Below, in pieces: positions 55,697 through 64,000 of a stretch of DNA of 64,000 bases (the stretch's first letter is position 1; each line of letters starts with the position of its first letter). Location of the stretch: contig CAMQCZ010000003.1 in assembly GCA_946999385.1 (NCBI GenBank), forward strand, positions 42,847 to 106,846, given 5' to 3'. Below the pieces are notes generated by a model. That model worked only from the letters and a program-made list of their open reading frames with translations, ran no database searches and was not told the origin of the DNA. The stretch is from an uncultured Lachnoanaerobaculum sp. (lineage in GTDB: Bacteria > Bacillota > Clostridia > Lachnospirales > Lachnospiraceae). The translations under genes were made by a program, and so were the position numbers.

Positions 55697-56575
55697 TTAT
55701 TTTATTTTCAAAAAATTATGTAATGAAGGATTAGGATTGGTTTCAATATAAGCAAAACCTATACTTCTTTTTGGTATATCCATAGGTAGTTTTATTTCTA
55801 TTAATTTTTTTTCATCTAATTCTTTTTGGACAAATTCCTTAATAATACATGCTACTCCAAGTCCCATTTTTGCAAATTCAATCAGTAAATCCATAGTTGT
55901 AACTTCAATAGTATTTTGTAATTTTATATTATTGGCCTGTAGATAATTATTTATATATTGTCTTGTTGAATTTTCGCTGTCCAGAAGCATAAAGCAAGCA
56001 TGTTTTAAAATATTATAATTGCTGCCTTCAACTAATGCCAATTTTTCCAAATATTCATTTGAAGTTACAAAAATATCATGTATATTTAAAAGCGGTTTAA
56101 ATGCCAGACCTTTATTTATAGACGTTGCCGCAATAAGTCCCAAATCAAGTAAGCCTTTTTCCAGCATAGTTGCACTTTGTGAGCTTGGCTGAGATGCTAT
56201 ATTTATTGTAACATTTGGATAAGCTTGCATAAAATCATTTAGATAAGGGAGTAAAATTCCTTTACATAATGTGGTACTTGAACCTATTCGTAATTTTCCT
56301 ATATTAAGCTCTTTTATTTTTTCAAGCTGACTTTCACCCATAACAATAGCTTCAAAGGCAGTTTTTATATGAGAAAATAATACTTCTCCTTCCAGAGTTA
56401 AGCTGACACCTCTTGAGTTTCTTGAAAATAATGTAACTCCAAGATTATCCTCTAATTTTGAAATAGATTTTGATATAGCAGGCTGACTTATATATAATTC
56501 TTTTGCCGCTTTTGAAATATTGCCTGATTTTGCTACTTCATAAAATATTTTATAATGTGATAAATGCTGTTCCAT
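55697..56575 (-). CDS. LysR family transcriptional regulator
   Basis: The 292-residue protein is encoded on the minus strand. Its N-terminal helix-turn-helix contains FYEVAKSGNISKAAKELYISQPAISKSI at residues 10-38 (core SKAAKELYISQPAIS), and a periplasmic-binding-like effector domain follows. It is divergent from leuC across a 156-base interval that includes a 13-base palindrome. LysR regulators usually activate a divergent operon, so leuCD is the likely target and an intermediate of that pathway the likely effector. Confidence 0.93.
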   Translation of the reverse strand: MEQHLSHYKIFYEVAKSGNISKAAKELYISQPAISKSISKLEDNLGVTLFSRNSRGVSLTLEGEVLFSHIKTAFEAIVMGESQLEKIKELNIGKLRIGSSTTLCKGILLPYLNDFMQAYPNVTINIASQPSSQSATMLEKGLLDLGLIAATSINKGLAFKPLLNIHDIFVTSNEYLEKLALVEGSNYNILKHACFMLLDSENSTRQYINNYLQANNIKLQNTIEVTTMDLLIEFAKMGLGVACIIKEFVQKELDEKKLIEIKLPMDIPKRSIGFAYIETNPNPSLHNFLKIK

Positions 56576-56624
56576 GTATTCTCCTTTAAAGTAAATAATA
56601 TAAATGAAATTTGTATTAATTCAA

Positions 56625-56637
56625 AGTTATGATAACT
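56625..56637. promoter_or_regulatory. Candidate LysR operator
   Basis: AGTTATGATAACT is a perfect 6+1+6 palindrome in the LysR-leuC divergent region, about 100 bases from the leuC start and about 50 from the LysR start, where a LysR recognition site would be expected. Confidence 0.5.
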
Positions 56638-56672
56638 ATATATTATATATATTACTATCAGCTAATTGTTTA

Positions 56673-56681
56673 TGTTATAAT
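56673..56681 (+). promoter_or_regulatory. leuC -10 element
   Basis: TGTTATAAT, an extended -10, lies 50 bases upstream of leuC. The -35 is poor, consistent with activator dependence. Confidence 0.55.
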
Positions 56682-56731
56682 ATCACAATATATAAAAAAA
56701 TAAAATTACTTTATGTAAAGAGGTTTTCAAT

Positions 56732-57994
56732 ATGGGAATGACAATGACACAAAAAATTTTAGCCGCTCATGCTAATTTGGATAAGGTTGAGAGTGGACAA
56801 TTAATAGAAGCGAGTTTAGATTTAGTTTTAGGAAATGATATAACATCTCCTGTTGCAATAAATGAAATGAAAAAAATGGGAAATAAGAAGGTTTTTGATA
56901 ATAATAAAATTGCTTTGGTAATGGATCATTTTATACCTAATAAGGATATAAAATCAGCACAAAATTGTAAGTGTTGTAGAGAATTTGCCGCAACACATAA
57001 TATAAGAAATTATTTTGATGTCGGAAAAATGGGCATCGAGCATGCTCTTTTACCTGAGCAAGGTTTAACAGTTGCAGGAGATTTGATTATAGGTGCCGAT
57101 TCTCATACTTGTACATATGGAGCATTGGGAGCTTTCTCTACAGGAGTAGGTTCTACGGATATGGCTGCCGGTATGTTGACCGGTAAAGCATGGTTTAAAG
57201 TGCCTTCAGCAATCAAGTTTAATCTTATAGGTAAGCTTAAGCCATGGGTATGTGGGAAGGATTTAATATTACATATAATAGGTATGATAGGAGTTGACGG
57301 TGCTTTATATCGTTCAATGGAATTTTGTGGTGAGGGTATAAGCTCGCTGAATATGGATGATAGATTTACCATTTGTAATATGGCTATAGAGGCAGGGGCT
57401 AAAAATGGAATATTTCCGGTAGATAAAATTAGTATAAGCTATATGAATGAGCATTCCAAAAGGTCTTATACTATTTATGAGGCTGATGAGGATGCAATTT
57501 ATGAAAAGGAATATACTATAGATTTGTCGGAGCTTGAGCCTACTGTAGCATTTCCACATTTACCTGAAAATACGAAAGTTGTAGGTGAATTTGGGAAAAT
57601 TAAAATAGATCAGGCTGTAATAGGCTCTTGTACAAATGGTAGAATAGAAGATTTGAGAGTTGCGGCTAGAATTTTAAAAGGAAGAAAAATTAAAGATGGT
57701 GTAAGATGTATAATTATACCGGCTACTCAGACGATATATAAAAAAGCTATACAAGAAGGATGGATAGAAATATTTATAGATGCAGGAGCTGTAGTATCTA
57801 CACCTACTTGTGGACCTTGTCTTGGTGGATATATGGGTATACTTGCAAGTGGAGAAAGATGTATTTCAACTACAAATAGAAATTTTGTAGGACGTATGGG
57901 ACATGTTGATTCAGAAATATACTTAGCAAGTCCTGCAGTAGCGGCGGCAAGTGCAATTAGTGGTTATATTACAAAGCCGGATGAGATATTATAA
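56732..57994 (+). CDS. leuC: 3-isopropylmalate dehydratase large subunit (LeuC2/HacA type)
   Basis: The 420-residue aconitase-family protein has the shorter LeuC2/HacA form. [4Fe-4S] ligand cysteines lie in IGSCTNGR and TCGPCLGG, and MDHFIPNKD and [15 protein letters not shown] are also present. With the small subunit it isomerises 2- and 3-isopropylmalate in leucine synthesis. Related heterodimers act on homoaconitate or methylated citrate analogues. Because neither leuA nor leuB is next to it, the leucine assignment rests on family only. Confidence 0.85.
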   Translation: MGMTMTQKILAAHANLDKVESGQLIEASLDLVLGNDITSPVAINEMKKMGNKKVFDNNKIALVMDHFIPNKDIKSAQNCKCCREFAATHNIRNYFDVGKMGIEHALLPEQGLTVAGDLIIGADSHTCTYGALGAFSTGVGSTDMAAGMLTGKAWFKVPSAIKFNLIGKLKPWVCGKDLILHIIGMIGVDGALYRSMEFCGEGISSLNMDDRFTICNMAIEAGAKNGIFPVDKISISYMNEHSKRSYTIYEADEDAIYEKEYTIDLSELEPTVAFPHLPENTKVVGEFGKIKIDQAVIGSCTNGRIEDLRVAARILKGRKIKDGVRCIIIPATQTIYKKAIQEGWIEIFIDAGAVVSTPTCGPCLGGYMGILASGERCISTTNRNFVGRMGHVDSEIYLASPAVAAASAISGYITKPDEIL

Positions 57995-58006
57995 AGGGAG
58001 AAAAAG

Positions 58007-58495
58007 ATGAAGGTAAAGGGTAAAGTTTTTAAATATAAAGATAATGTTGATACTGATGTTATTATACCTGCCAGATATTTAAATAATACAAGTGGAGAAG
58101 AGCTTGCAAAGCATTGTATGGAAGACATAGATAAGGATTTTGTTAAGAATGTTAAAAAAGGTGATATTATAGTTGCCGGTAAAAATTTTGGTTGTGGTTC
58201 ATCAAGGGAGCATGCTCCACTTTCAATAAAATGTGCAGGAGTAAGCCTTGTTATTGCTGAAACTTTTGCAAGAATTTTTTATAGAAATTCTATCAATATA
58301 GGACTTCCGATTATAGAATGCAAAGAAGCAAGTCAGGATATAGATGCTAAAGATGAGATAGAAGTGGATTTTTCTACAGGTATTATTAAAAATTTAACTA
58401 AGAATAAGGAATATAAAGGACAAGCTTTTCCTGAATTTATGCAAAATATAATTAATTTAGGTGGTTTGGTTGCATATGTAAATTCAAAAAAATGA
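58007..58495 (+). CDS. leuD: 3-isopropylmalate dehydratase small subunit
   Basis: The 162-residue swivel-domain protein has the opening [22 protein letters not shown], the substrate loop [10 protein letters not shown] and [17 protein letters not shown]. It is the partner of the large subunit encoded 12 bases upstream. This small-subunit type (about 160 residues) is the one matched with LeuC2/HacA proteins. Confidence 0.9.
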   Translation: MKVKGKVFKYKDNVDTDVIIPARYLNNTSGEELAKHCMEDIDKDFVKNVKKGDIIVAGKNFGCGSSREHAPLSIKCAGVSLVIAETFARIFYRNSINIGLPIIECKEASQDIDAKDEIEVDFSTGIIKNLTKNKEYKGQAFPEFMQNIINLGGLVAYVNSKK

Positions 58496-58647
58496 AATAA
58501 AAATATATTAAGTACACAAAAATGTAACAATAATATTACAAAAATATAAAAAATGTAACAATTTTTTAAGAATAATATTGACATATAACAAACTTCTTTT
58601 ATAATTCAAGTTTATATAATAAATAATTATGGAAGAGGTTTTTGTAT

Positions 58648-59553
58648 ATGCCAAGACTTAGATCATTTGTCAAAAATTTGTGCAATAAATTTCTATGTAT
58701 AACATTTAGAAATTTTAAAATAAATAAAAAAATGTATAGAAGTGCAGCAATACTTTATGCAGGAGGTATTGCAGTATCTGTATTAAGCTTTGGAAGCACA
58801 GCTTTTTCAGGCAGTGGGAAGAATACAGTTTTTGCATATTCAAATAATAAGGCTGTTCATAAGGAGGATGAAGAAAAGCAAGCTGATGAAAGCTTGGATG
58901 TAGCTTTGGAAGAGCAATTTATTTTGAATGATGATTTATTTGAAAGCAGAGAAATTTATAAAAGTATTCAAAAAAATGATAAAAATGAAGGAAAATTATT
59001 AGTTGCAAAAACTTTGACTGATACCCTTGAGTTTGATAAGCAAAAGGATGAGGATTTTCATAAAGAGAGCCTGAAAATCAGAAAAGAGTTGATAGAGTAT
59101 AAGGATAGACTTGAAAAAGAAATTCAAAGACAGAGATTTTTGGAAGCTGTAAGACAGCGTTTTGGAATGGAGAGTTTTACTGAGGATGATTATATAAATC
59201 TTACCAAAATAGTAGAAGCTGAAGCAGGTGGAAATGATATTAAAGGTAAAATAATAATTGCAAATGTAATATTAAATAGAGTAAAGAATAAAGATTTTCC
59301 TAATACTGTAAGCAAGGTCATATTCTCAAATTCACAATTTTCTCCTGTAAAGGATGGCAGACTATATAGTATTAAGGTTTCTAAAACTACAAAACAGGCA
59401 GTAGATAGAGCTTTACTTGGAGAAAATAATTCAAATGGTGCCTTATATTTTATGAATAGACATATATCAAGCAGAGCAAATATAAAATGGTTTGATGCTA
59501 ATTTGAAATATTTATTTTCTTATGGAGGACACGAATTTTTTATGTGTAAATAA
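58648..59553 (+). CDS. Exported SleB/CwlJ-type cell wall hydrolase
   Basis: ATG 58648 follows GAAGAGG by nine bases; a TTG six bases earlier is too close. The 301-residue protein has one membrane/signal segment near residues 32-55, a charged coiled region to about 165, and a C-terminal Hydrolase_2 domain with the catalytic glutamate in LTKIVEAEAGG, then IANVILNRVKNKDFP and FSPVKDG. The family includes spore-cortex lytic SleB and vegetative wall hydrolases. No other sporulation gene is nearby, so vegetative wall turnover is equally likely. Confidence 0.85.
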   Translation: MPRLRSFVKNLCNKFLCITFRNFKINKKMYRSAAILYAGGIAVSVLSFGSTAFSGSGKNTVFAYSNNKAVHKEDEEKQADESLDVALEEQFILNDDLFESREIYKSIQKNDKNEGKLLVAKTLTDTLEFDKQKDEDFHKESLKIRKELIEYKDRLEKEIQRQRFLEAVRQRFGMESFTEDDYINLTKIVEAEAGGNDIKGKIIIANVILNRVKNKDFPNTVSKVIFSNSQFSPVKDGRLYSIKVSKTTKQAVDRALLGENNSNGALYFMNRHISSRANIKWFDANLKYLFSYGGHEFFMCK

Positions 59554-59846
59554 ATATAAAATTATGTAATATTTATAAATGTATTTAATATAATACACAT
59601 CTATCTACAGAAAAATACAAGAGGATTAATGTATTTCAAAAATATCACCTTATTATGCTGTTGATTTTATATTTTTGAATATCAAAATAAACATTATTAT
59701 AAAAATATTGATATTTCTGCTCTTATATTTAGTTAAAATTTAAACATAGTTTAATTATCTAAAGCTTTCTTCAAAGTCTATTTCTTGACTAAATTTCAAA
59801 AAAATGAGATAATAAAAGCAAATTTGGGATTTTAAGGAGGATTTAT
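59554..59846. other. Intergenic region holding the pckA promoter
   Basis: About 290 AT-rich bases with no gene. TTGACT (59785-59790), a 17-base spacer and GATAAT (59808-59813), preceded by TGA, form a good pckA promoter. I see nothing else of note. Confidence 0.65.
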
Positions 59847-61544
59847 ATGGCAACAAAAGCGAATTATCCAATTAGTGAAATTGGTGCAGGTAAGGTAGGT
59901 TTTTCCAAAACAAGAAGTATAATAGAAACAGCTTTTTATGGAAATAATGTTATTAAAGTAAATACTTTAAGACAAGCATATGAATTGGCTAAAAATTCAC
60001 CAGGAACAATCATTACAGATATGCCGGTATATCGTGGCGATGAAATAGGCTTGGAAAAGGATGCAAGAGTTTTGGTGTTTAATGACGGTGCTATTACAGG
60101 TCGTTATGCAACAGCAAGAAGAATTGCGGGAGAGCCTGGTGTAAATTGTCTTGAGCTTGATAAAATTGCTATGGATGCTATATATAAAGCCAGATGGAAA
60201 AAGTTATATCATGCAGAAGTATATGTAGGCTTAGATAAAGAATTTATGGTAAAAGCACATTTACTTATTCCTCAAGGTGAAGAAAACATTTTATATAACT
60301 GGATGTTAAATTTCCAATATATGTCAGACTGCTATACAAAAATGTACAGAAATTCTAAGCCTGTTGGTGATGGAAAAGAAGCTGATATTTATATTTTTTC
60401 CGATCCACAATGGACAGGCTCTACAAGTCCTACAGTAAATCTTGATGTGCTTAGCGATCCTGAGAAAAAGACACTATGCTATTTTAATACAGAGCAGAAT
60501 GTAGCTTGCATTTTAGGAATGAAATATTTTGGAGAACATAAAAAAGGTACATTGACTATGGCATGGGCTATTGCTAATCGTAATGGATATGCTTCTTGTC
60601 ATGGTGGACAAAAAAGATATAATTTAGCCAATGGTAAGTCATATGTAGCTTCTGTTTTCGGTTTATCAGGTTCAGGAAAGTCAACTATTACTCATGCTAA
60701 GCATGATGGCAAATATGATATAACAGTTTTACATGATGATGCTTTTATTATAAATACGGATACTTGCTCATCAGTTGCACTTGAACCAAGCTATTTTGAC
60801 AAGACAAGTGATTATCCTACAGGTTGTCCTGACAATAAATTTTTATTATCAGTTCAGAATGTGGCTGCGACACTTGATGAAGATGGCAAAATCCAAATAG
60901 TAACTGAGGATATAAGAAATGGTAATGGACGTGCTATAAAATCAAAATTGTGGTCTCCTAATAGAGTTGATAAGCTTGAGGAACCTGTCAATGCTATCTT
61001 TTGGATAATGAAGGACCCTACAATTCCACCTATAGTAAAATTGAAAGGAGCAGAGCTTGCTTCAGTTATGGGTGCAACTTTAGCTACAAAAAGAACTACT
61101 GCTGAAAGGCTTGCACCTGGTGTTGATCCAAATGCCTTGGTCGTTGTTCCTTATGCCAATCCATTTAGAACATATCCATTAGCTAATGATTATGAGAAGT
61201 TCAAAAAATTAGTTAGTGTTAAAAATGTAGATTGTTATATTATTAATACCGGAGATTTTATGGGCAAAAAAGTTAAGCCACAGGATACCTTGGGAATACT
61301 CGAAACAATAGTAGAGGGTAGAGGTGTATTTAAGCCTTGGGGCAATTTCTCAGATATAGAAATAATGGACTGGGAAGGCTTTATACCTGATATGAATGAC
61401 AAGAATTATTTAGATCAATTAAAGGCACGTATGAATGATAGAGTTGAATATGTCAAATCATTAGACAATTTCAAAGAAGGCTATGATAAATTACCTGCTG
61501 ACGCTTTGGCTGCAATAGAGAAGGTTTTAAGTGAATGTAATTAA
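59847..61544 (+). CDS. pckA: Phosphoenolpyruvate carboxykinase (ATP)
   Basis: The 565-residue enzyme interconverts oxaloacetate + ATP and PEP + CO2 + ADP. The kinase-type P-loop GLSGSGKST is near residue 272, followed by LHDDAFIINTDT, the metal-binding region. MPVYRGDEIG and YATARRIAGEPG near the N-terminus, and AERLAPGVDPNALVVVPYANPFRTYPLAND late, are consistent with the longer ATP-dependent form. In fermenters it can run in the carboxylating direction to make ATP and oxaloacetate. The ribosome site AAGGAGG is strong, and it is probably monocistronic. Confidence 0.93.
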   Translation: MATKANYPISEIGAGKVGFSKTRSIIETAFYGNNVIKVNTLRQAYELAKNSPGTIITDMPVYRGDEIGLEKDARVLVFNDGAITGRYATARRIAGEPGVNCLELDKIAMDAIYKARWKKLYHAEVYVGLDKEFMVKAHLLIPQGEENILYNWMLNFQYMSDCYTKMYRNSKPVGDGKEADIYIFSDPQWTGSTSPTVNLDVLSDPEKKTLCYFNTEQNVACILGMKYFGEHKKGTLTMAWAIANRNGYASCHGGQKRYNLANGKSYVASVFGLSGSGKSTITHAKHDGKYDITVLHDDAFIINTDTCSSVALEPSYFDKTSDYPTGCPDNKFLLSVQNVAATLDEDGKIQIVTEDIRNGNGRAIKSKLWSPNRVDKLEEPVNAIFWIMKDPTIPPIVKLKGAELASVMGATLATKRTTAERLAPGVDPNALVVVPYANPFRTYPLANDYEKFKKLVSVKNVDCYIINTGDFMGKKVKPQDTLGILETIVEGRGVFKPWGNFSDIEIMDWEGFIPDMNDKNYLDQLKARMNDRVEYVKSLDNFKEGYDKLPADALAAIEKVLSECN

Positions 61545-61555
61545 TGCTTTTTAAT

Positions 61556-61605
61556 AAAAATAAACTGACAAGTACAAATAAGTCTTGTCAGTTTATTTTT
61601 ATATT
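61556..61605 (+). terminator. Terminator of pckA
   Basis: AAAAATAAACTGACAAG pairs with CTTGTCAGTTTATTTTT around a short loop and is followed by T residues. An open frame that starts at 61544 runs through it but is rejected as coding. Confidence 0.92.
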
Positions 61606-61645
61606 TTTTTGTGGTATATTGTTTACGATTCTAAGAGAGGTAAGT

Positions 61646-62305
61646 ATGAAATATAAAAATATTTTATTTGATTTGGATGGTACTATTATAAAATCCGAAT
61701 CGGGAGTTATAAAGGGCTTGAAACTTTCTTTGGCTTATTTGGGTATAGAAGTAAAAGATGAAGCCTTATTGCTAAAATTTTTAGGTCCTCCATTATATGA
61801 TAGTTATAAAAAATATTTTAATTTAAATGATGATGAATATGTTAAAGCTTTAGAGGTTTTTAGAAAATACTATCTTGAAAAGGGGATATTTGATTGTACC
61901 TTGTATGATGGTATACAAGAATGCTTGGAAAGCTTATATCAATCAGGATTAAAATTATTTATTGCTACTTCAAAGCCTGAGACTGAAGCAAGAAGAATTA
62001 TAGAACATTTTCAACTTGAAAAATTTTTTGAATTTATAGGTGGTGCAGATTGCGATCATAATGGAGAGAGAACAACAAAAACTGCAGTTATAGAATATGT
62101 CATTGATAGAGCTAAAATTACAAATAGAGATAGTATACTGATGGTTGGAGATAGATTTCATGATATAGTTGGAGCTAAAAATGCAAATATTGCAAGTATG
62201 TCAGTGCTTTATGGTTATGGTTCCGAGGAGGAATTTTTAAGATATAATACAAATTATATTGTTAAGTCTACAAATGATATAGTCGATTTTATTATTAATA
62301 AATAA
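61646..62305 (+). CDS. HAD family phosphatase (Gph-like)
   Basis: I start at ATG 61646 after AGAGAGG, giving 219 residues; an upstream in-frame ATG at 61544 would translate through the pckA terminator. HAD motif I is FDLDGTI with both aspartates, motif II lies in FIATSKPE, and motif IV is GDRFHDIVGAKNANI. A cap domain is inserted after motif I. Phosphoglycolate phosphatase is the usual annotation, but substrate is not readable from sequence. Confidence 0.88.
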   Translation: MKYKNILFDLDGTIIKSESGVIKGLKLSLAYLGIEVKDEALLLKFLGPPLYDSYKKYFNLNDDEYVKALEVFRKYYLEKGIFDCTLYDGIQECLESLYQSGLKLFIATSKPETEARRIIEHFQLEKFFEFIGGADCDHNGERTTKTAVIEYVIDRAKITNRDSILMVGDRFHDIVGAKNANIASMSVLYGYGSEEEFLRYNTNYIVKSTNDIVDFIINK

Positions 62306-62380
62306 TAAGATTTATGAAAGACTATTGTTTTAATTCATCGAATGTTATAAAATAAGCATATAGTATTCAAGGAGGAAATT

Positions 62381-63463
62381 ATGAAAAAAAATATTACTAA
62401 AATTTCCTTTGTTTTAGGAGCTGCTATATTAGCTACCGCTTTTACGGCTTGTTCAAATAAAAACACAGGAAAAGATCAAGAAAAAGTTAAAGAGAGTGTT
62501 ACAGAAAGTAGTGAGACTGATAAGAAGGCTGACAAAAATGATAGTGAAGAAGTAAAGAAAATTGGTATGGGTATTATTGTTGATACTTCAGATTCAAAAA
62601 ATGCAGATAATAATGGTGATGGTTTGGCACAAGCTAATAGTATAGCCGCCGGTGTTACATTGGACAGTGAAGGCAAAATTATTGATGTAAAGATAGATGA
62701 GCTACAAACTAAGGTTGATTTTGATAAAAATGGAAAAATAATTACAGATTTAAAAACTGAATTTAAAAGCAAAAAAGAATTAAAGGACAGCTATGGTATG
62801 AAAGCTGCATCTAATATAAAAAAAGAGTGGGATGAACAAATAGCATCATTAGAAGAATATGCAAAAGGTAAAACAAAAGAAGATATACTTGCTATAAAAT
62901 TGAATGATAAATCAGTACCTGAGCAACCTGATTTAAATTCTTCTGTTACAATAAAGATTGATAAGCATTTAGAGGCTATTGAAAAAGCTATAGATAATGC
63001 AAGAGATGTTGATATAAAACCTGTATCAAAGCTTTCCTTGGCAATTACAAGTGATATTAATGATTCGCAAGACTTTAATGATGGTGATTCAGGTATGGTA
63101 AAGATATATAATTTATATGCTTTGACTTGCCTTGATAAGGAGAATAAAATAAGTGCCTCAATTATTGATGGAACTAATGCTGAATTGGAACTTGATGATA
63201 TAGGTCAAGTGTATACTGATGATGATATAAAAACTAAGCAAGAGCTTGGAGATGATTATGGAATGAGAGCGGCTTCTTCAATTTCAAAAGAATGGAATGA
63301 ACAAGCTACAGCTATCTCAGAATATATTTTAGGAAAAACAAAATCCGATATAGAAAAAATAGAGCTTGGAGATGATGGAAAAGCTAAGGATGCTGATTTG
63401 CTTAGTAAAGCTACTATTAGCATAAGTCCTTTTAAGAGCTTGATATTAAAAACTTTGGAATAA
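62381..63463 (+). CDS. Lipoprotein with two tandem copies of an unknown domain
   Basis: The 360-residue lipoprotein has the lipobox FTAC (Cys24) and an Asp/Lys/Ser-rich linker to about residue 60. Two homologous domains follow, near residues 60-200 and 215-355; both contain a beta-rich start, then KxELxDxYGMxAASxIxKEWxEQxxxxxEYxxGKTxxDI and a closing ATI/VTI strand. I do not recognise the family. It has a strong AAGGAGG site and its own terminator, and should sit on the outer face of the membrane. Confidence 0.8.
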   Translation: MKKNITKISFVLGAAILATAFTACSNKNTGKDQEKVKESVTESSETDKKADKNDSEEVKKIGMGIIVDTSDSKNADNNGDGLAQANSIAAGVTLDSEGKIIDVKIDELQTKVDFDKNGKIITDLKTEFKSKKELKDSYGMKAASNIKKEWDEQIASLEEYAKGKTKEDILAIKLNDKSVPEQPDLNSSVTIKIDKHLEAIEKAIDNARDVDIKPVSKLSLAITSDINDSQDFNDGDSGMVKIYNLYALTCLDKENKISASIIDGTNAELELDDIGQVYTDDDIKTKQELGDDYGMRAASSISKEWNEQATAISEYILGKTKSDIEKIELGDDGKAKDADLLSKATISISPFKSLILKTLE

Positions 63464-63468
63464 TAATA

Positions 63469-63502
63469 AAAAGTGATATTACCTTTTGGTGATATCACTT
63501 TT
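63469..63502 (+). terminator. Terminator after the lipoprotein gene
   Basis: AAAAGTGATATTACC pairs with GGTGATATCACTTTT (one G-U) around a TTTT loop. Confidence 0.85.
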
Positions 63503-63601
63503 GTTATGTATAGTATATTTTAAAAAATATAAATAAGGATATATTTTTTAATTTATAAGCAATTATTTATATATACATTATATCGTGTGAAAATCAGGTG
63601 C

Positions 63602-63618
63602 CTGTATACTATATACAG
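63602..63618. promoter_or_regulatory. Palindrome upstream of the tRNA genes
   Basis: CTGTATA and TATACAG form a perfect 7-bp inverted repeat with a CTA centre. It could be an operator or a small hairpin; no regulator is assigned. Confidence 0.4.
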
Positions 63619-63655
63619 TGTGCCTTAAAAAAGTTGAAAAAAATAAAAAAAATGC

Positions 63656-63684
63656 TTGACAAAAGCTTCTTTAGAAGATAAAAT
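63656..63684 (+). promoter_or_regulatory. tRNA-Ser operon promoter
   Basis: TTGACA (63656-63661), 17 bases, TAAAAT (63679-63684), 15 bases upstream of the first tRNA. Confidence 0.8.
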
Positions 63685-63699
63685 AACAAAGCATGTTAC

Positions 63700-63785
63700 G
63701 GAGAGGTATCGAAGTGGTCATAACGAGGCGGTCTTGAAAACCGTTTGTCTGAAAGGGCGCGTGGGTTCGAATCCCACCCTCTCCG
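63700..63785 (+). tRNA. tRNA-Ser (anticodon TGA)
   Basis: The acceptor stem GGAGAGG pairs with CCTCTCC. The anticodon loop CTTGAAA gives anticodon TGA, reading UCA/UCN codons. A long variable arm (class II) and the T-arm GGGTTCGAATCCC are present. CCA is not encoded. Confidence 0.96.
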
Positions 63786-63854
63786 TTGTTATTTATCAGC
63801 ATGATAGATAATATTGCAGATGTTATATTGTAGAAAAGAGGAAGGCTCGTTCCG

Positions 63855-63943
63855 GCAGAAATACCCAAGTGGTTGAAGGGGCTCCCCTGGAAAGGGAGTA
63901 GATCGTTAGTAGCGGTGCGAGGGTTCAAATCCCTCTTTCTGCG
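63855..63943 (+). tRNA. tRNA-Ser (anticodon GGA)
   Basis: The acceptor stem GCAGAAA pairs with TTTCTGC. The anticodon loop CTGGAAA gives anticodon GGA, reading UCC/UCU. The long variable arm and T-arm GGGTTCAAATCCC mark it as class II. CCA is not encoded. It is 69 bases after the first tRNA and likely cotranscribed. Confidence 0.96.
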
Positions 63944-64000
63944 TTGTACCTTGACAATCAAAGATTAAATAGTACACATAACCCTGAAATTTCAAGAGAA

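Noticed and set aside
61544..61645. N-terminal extension of the HAD phosphatase from an ATG at 61544
   Set aside because: It would translate through the pckA terminator; the ATG at 61646 has a proper ribosome site and fits the family start.
63602..63618. LexA box
   Set aside because: It resembles the E. coli-type site, but Bacillota LexA recognises a GAAC...GTTC pattern, and no SOS gene follows.

Overview
The window is about 30% GC by eye, gene-dense and almost entirely plus-strand (the LysR gene is the only clear minus-strand CDS). It has strong AGGAGG-type ribosome sites and TTGACA/TTGCAA...TATAAT promoters. HrcA/CIRCE heat-shock control, repeat-bearing cell-wall proteins, Cna-B adhesins with LPXTG-like signals and anaerobe-type metabolism (PPDK, ATP-PEPCK, cobalamin genes) point to a low-GC anaerobic Clostridia member of the Bacillota, probably host-associated. 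I do not assign a genus.

Layout. 1-11.6 kb is a tight housekeeping string: the end of a cobalamin operon (cobB 3' end, cobT, cobU), pepT, apbE, a NusG-domain-II protein, a cation efflux gene, ruvAB, yaaA, lepA, hemW and a GNAT gene. 11.6-20.5 kb holds ppdK with its own promoter and terminator, a TetR gene with a clear operator, a heterodimeric ABC transporter, and a BspA/InlB-type wall protein. 20.5-22.3 kb is a 1.8-kb gene-free zone with several strong promoters, a probable structured RNA, a 19-bp perfect hairpin, a decayed TnpB/IS605 right end that looks like an omega RNA, and four 21-bp tandem repeats. 22.3-33.9 kb encodes a secreted transglutaminase-like protein and a 3,544-residue thioester/Cna-B adhesin. 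34.3-36.8 kb is an MFS transporter plus a cytosine-deaminase-like enzyme. 36.9-41.8 kb is the CIRCE-controlled hrcA-grpE-dnaK-dnaJ operon. 41.8-46.7 kb is a GntR/ABC operon with a perfect operator, then typA and manA. 46.8-52.4 kb is a four-gene cluster of cell-wall-binding-repeat proteins, one of them a GH25 lysozyme. The rest holds msrAB, an acetyltransferase, metF, a LysR gene divergent from leuCD, a SleB-like hydrolase, pckA, a HAD phosphatase, a two-domain lipoprotein and two tRNA-Ser genes.

Most unusual points. (1) In the giant adhesin an IPKTG sorting signal, membrane helix and basic tail lie about 400 residues before the end. The reading frame then runs into a second signal-peptide-like segment, a second ectodomain and a final membrane helix. 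An A8 run sits at the joint, and a single -1 slip there would end the protein exactly like a classical sortase substrate. (2) The gene-free zone upstream carries a promoter-driven structured RNA candidate and an orphan omega-RNA-like scaffold. (3) The lepA-hemW and hrcA-dnaJ blocks, adjacent in many Bacillota, are separated here by about 26 kb that includes this surface-protein region.
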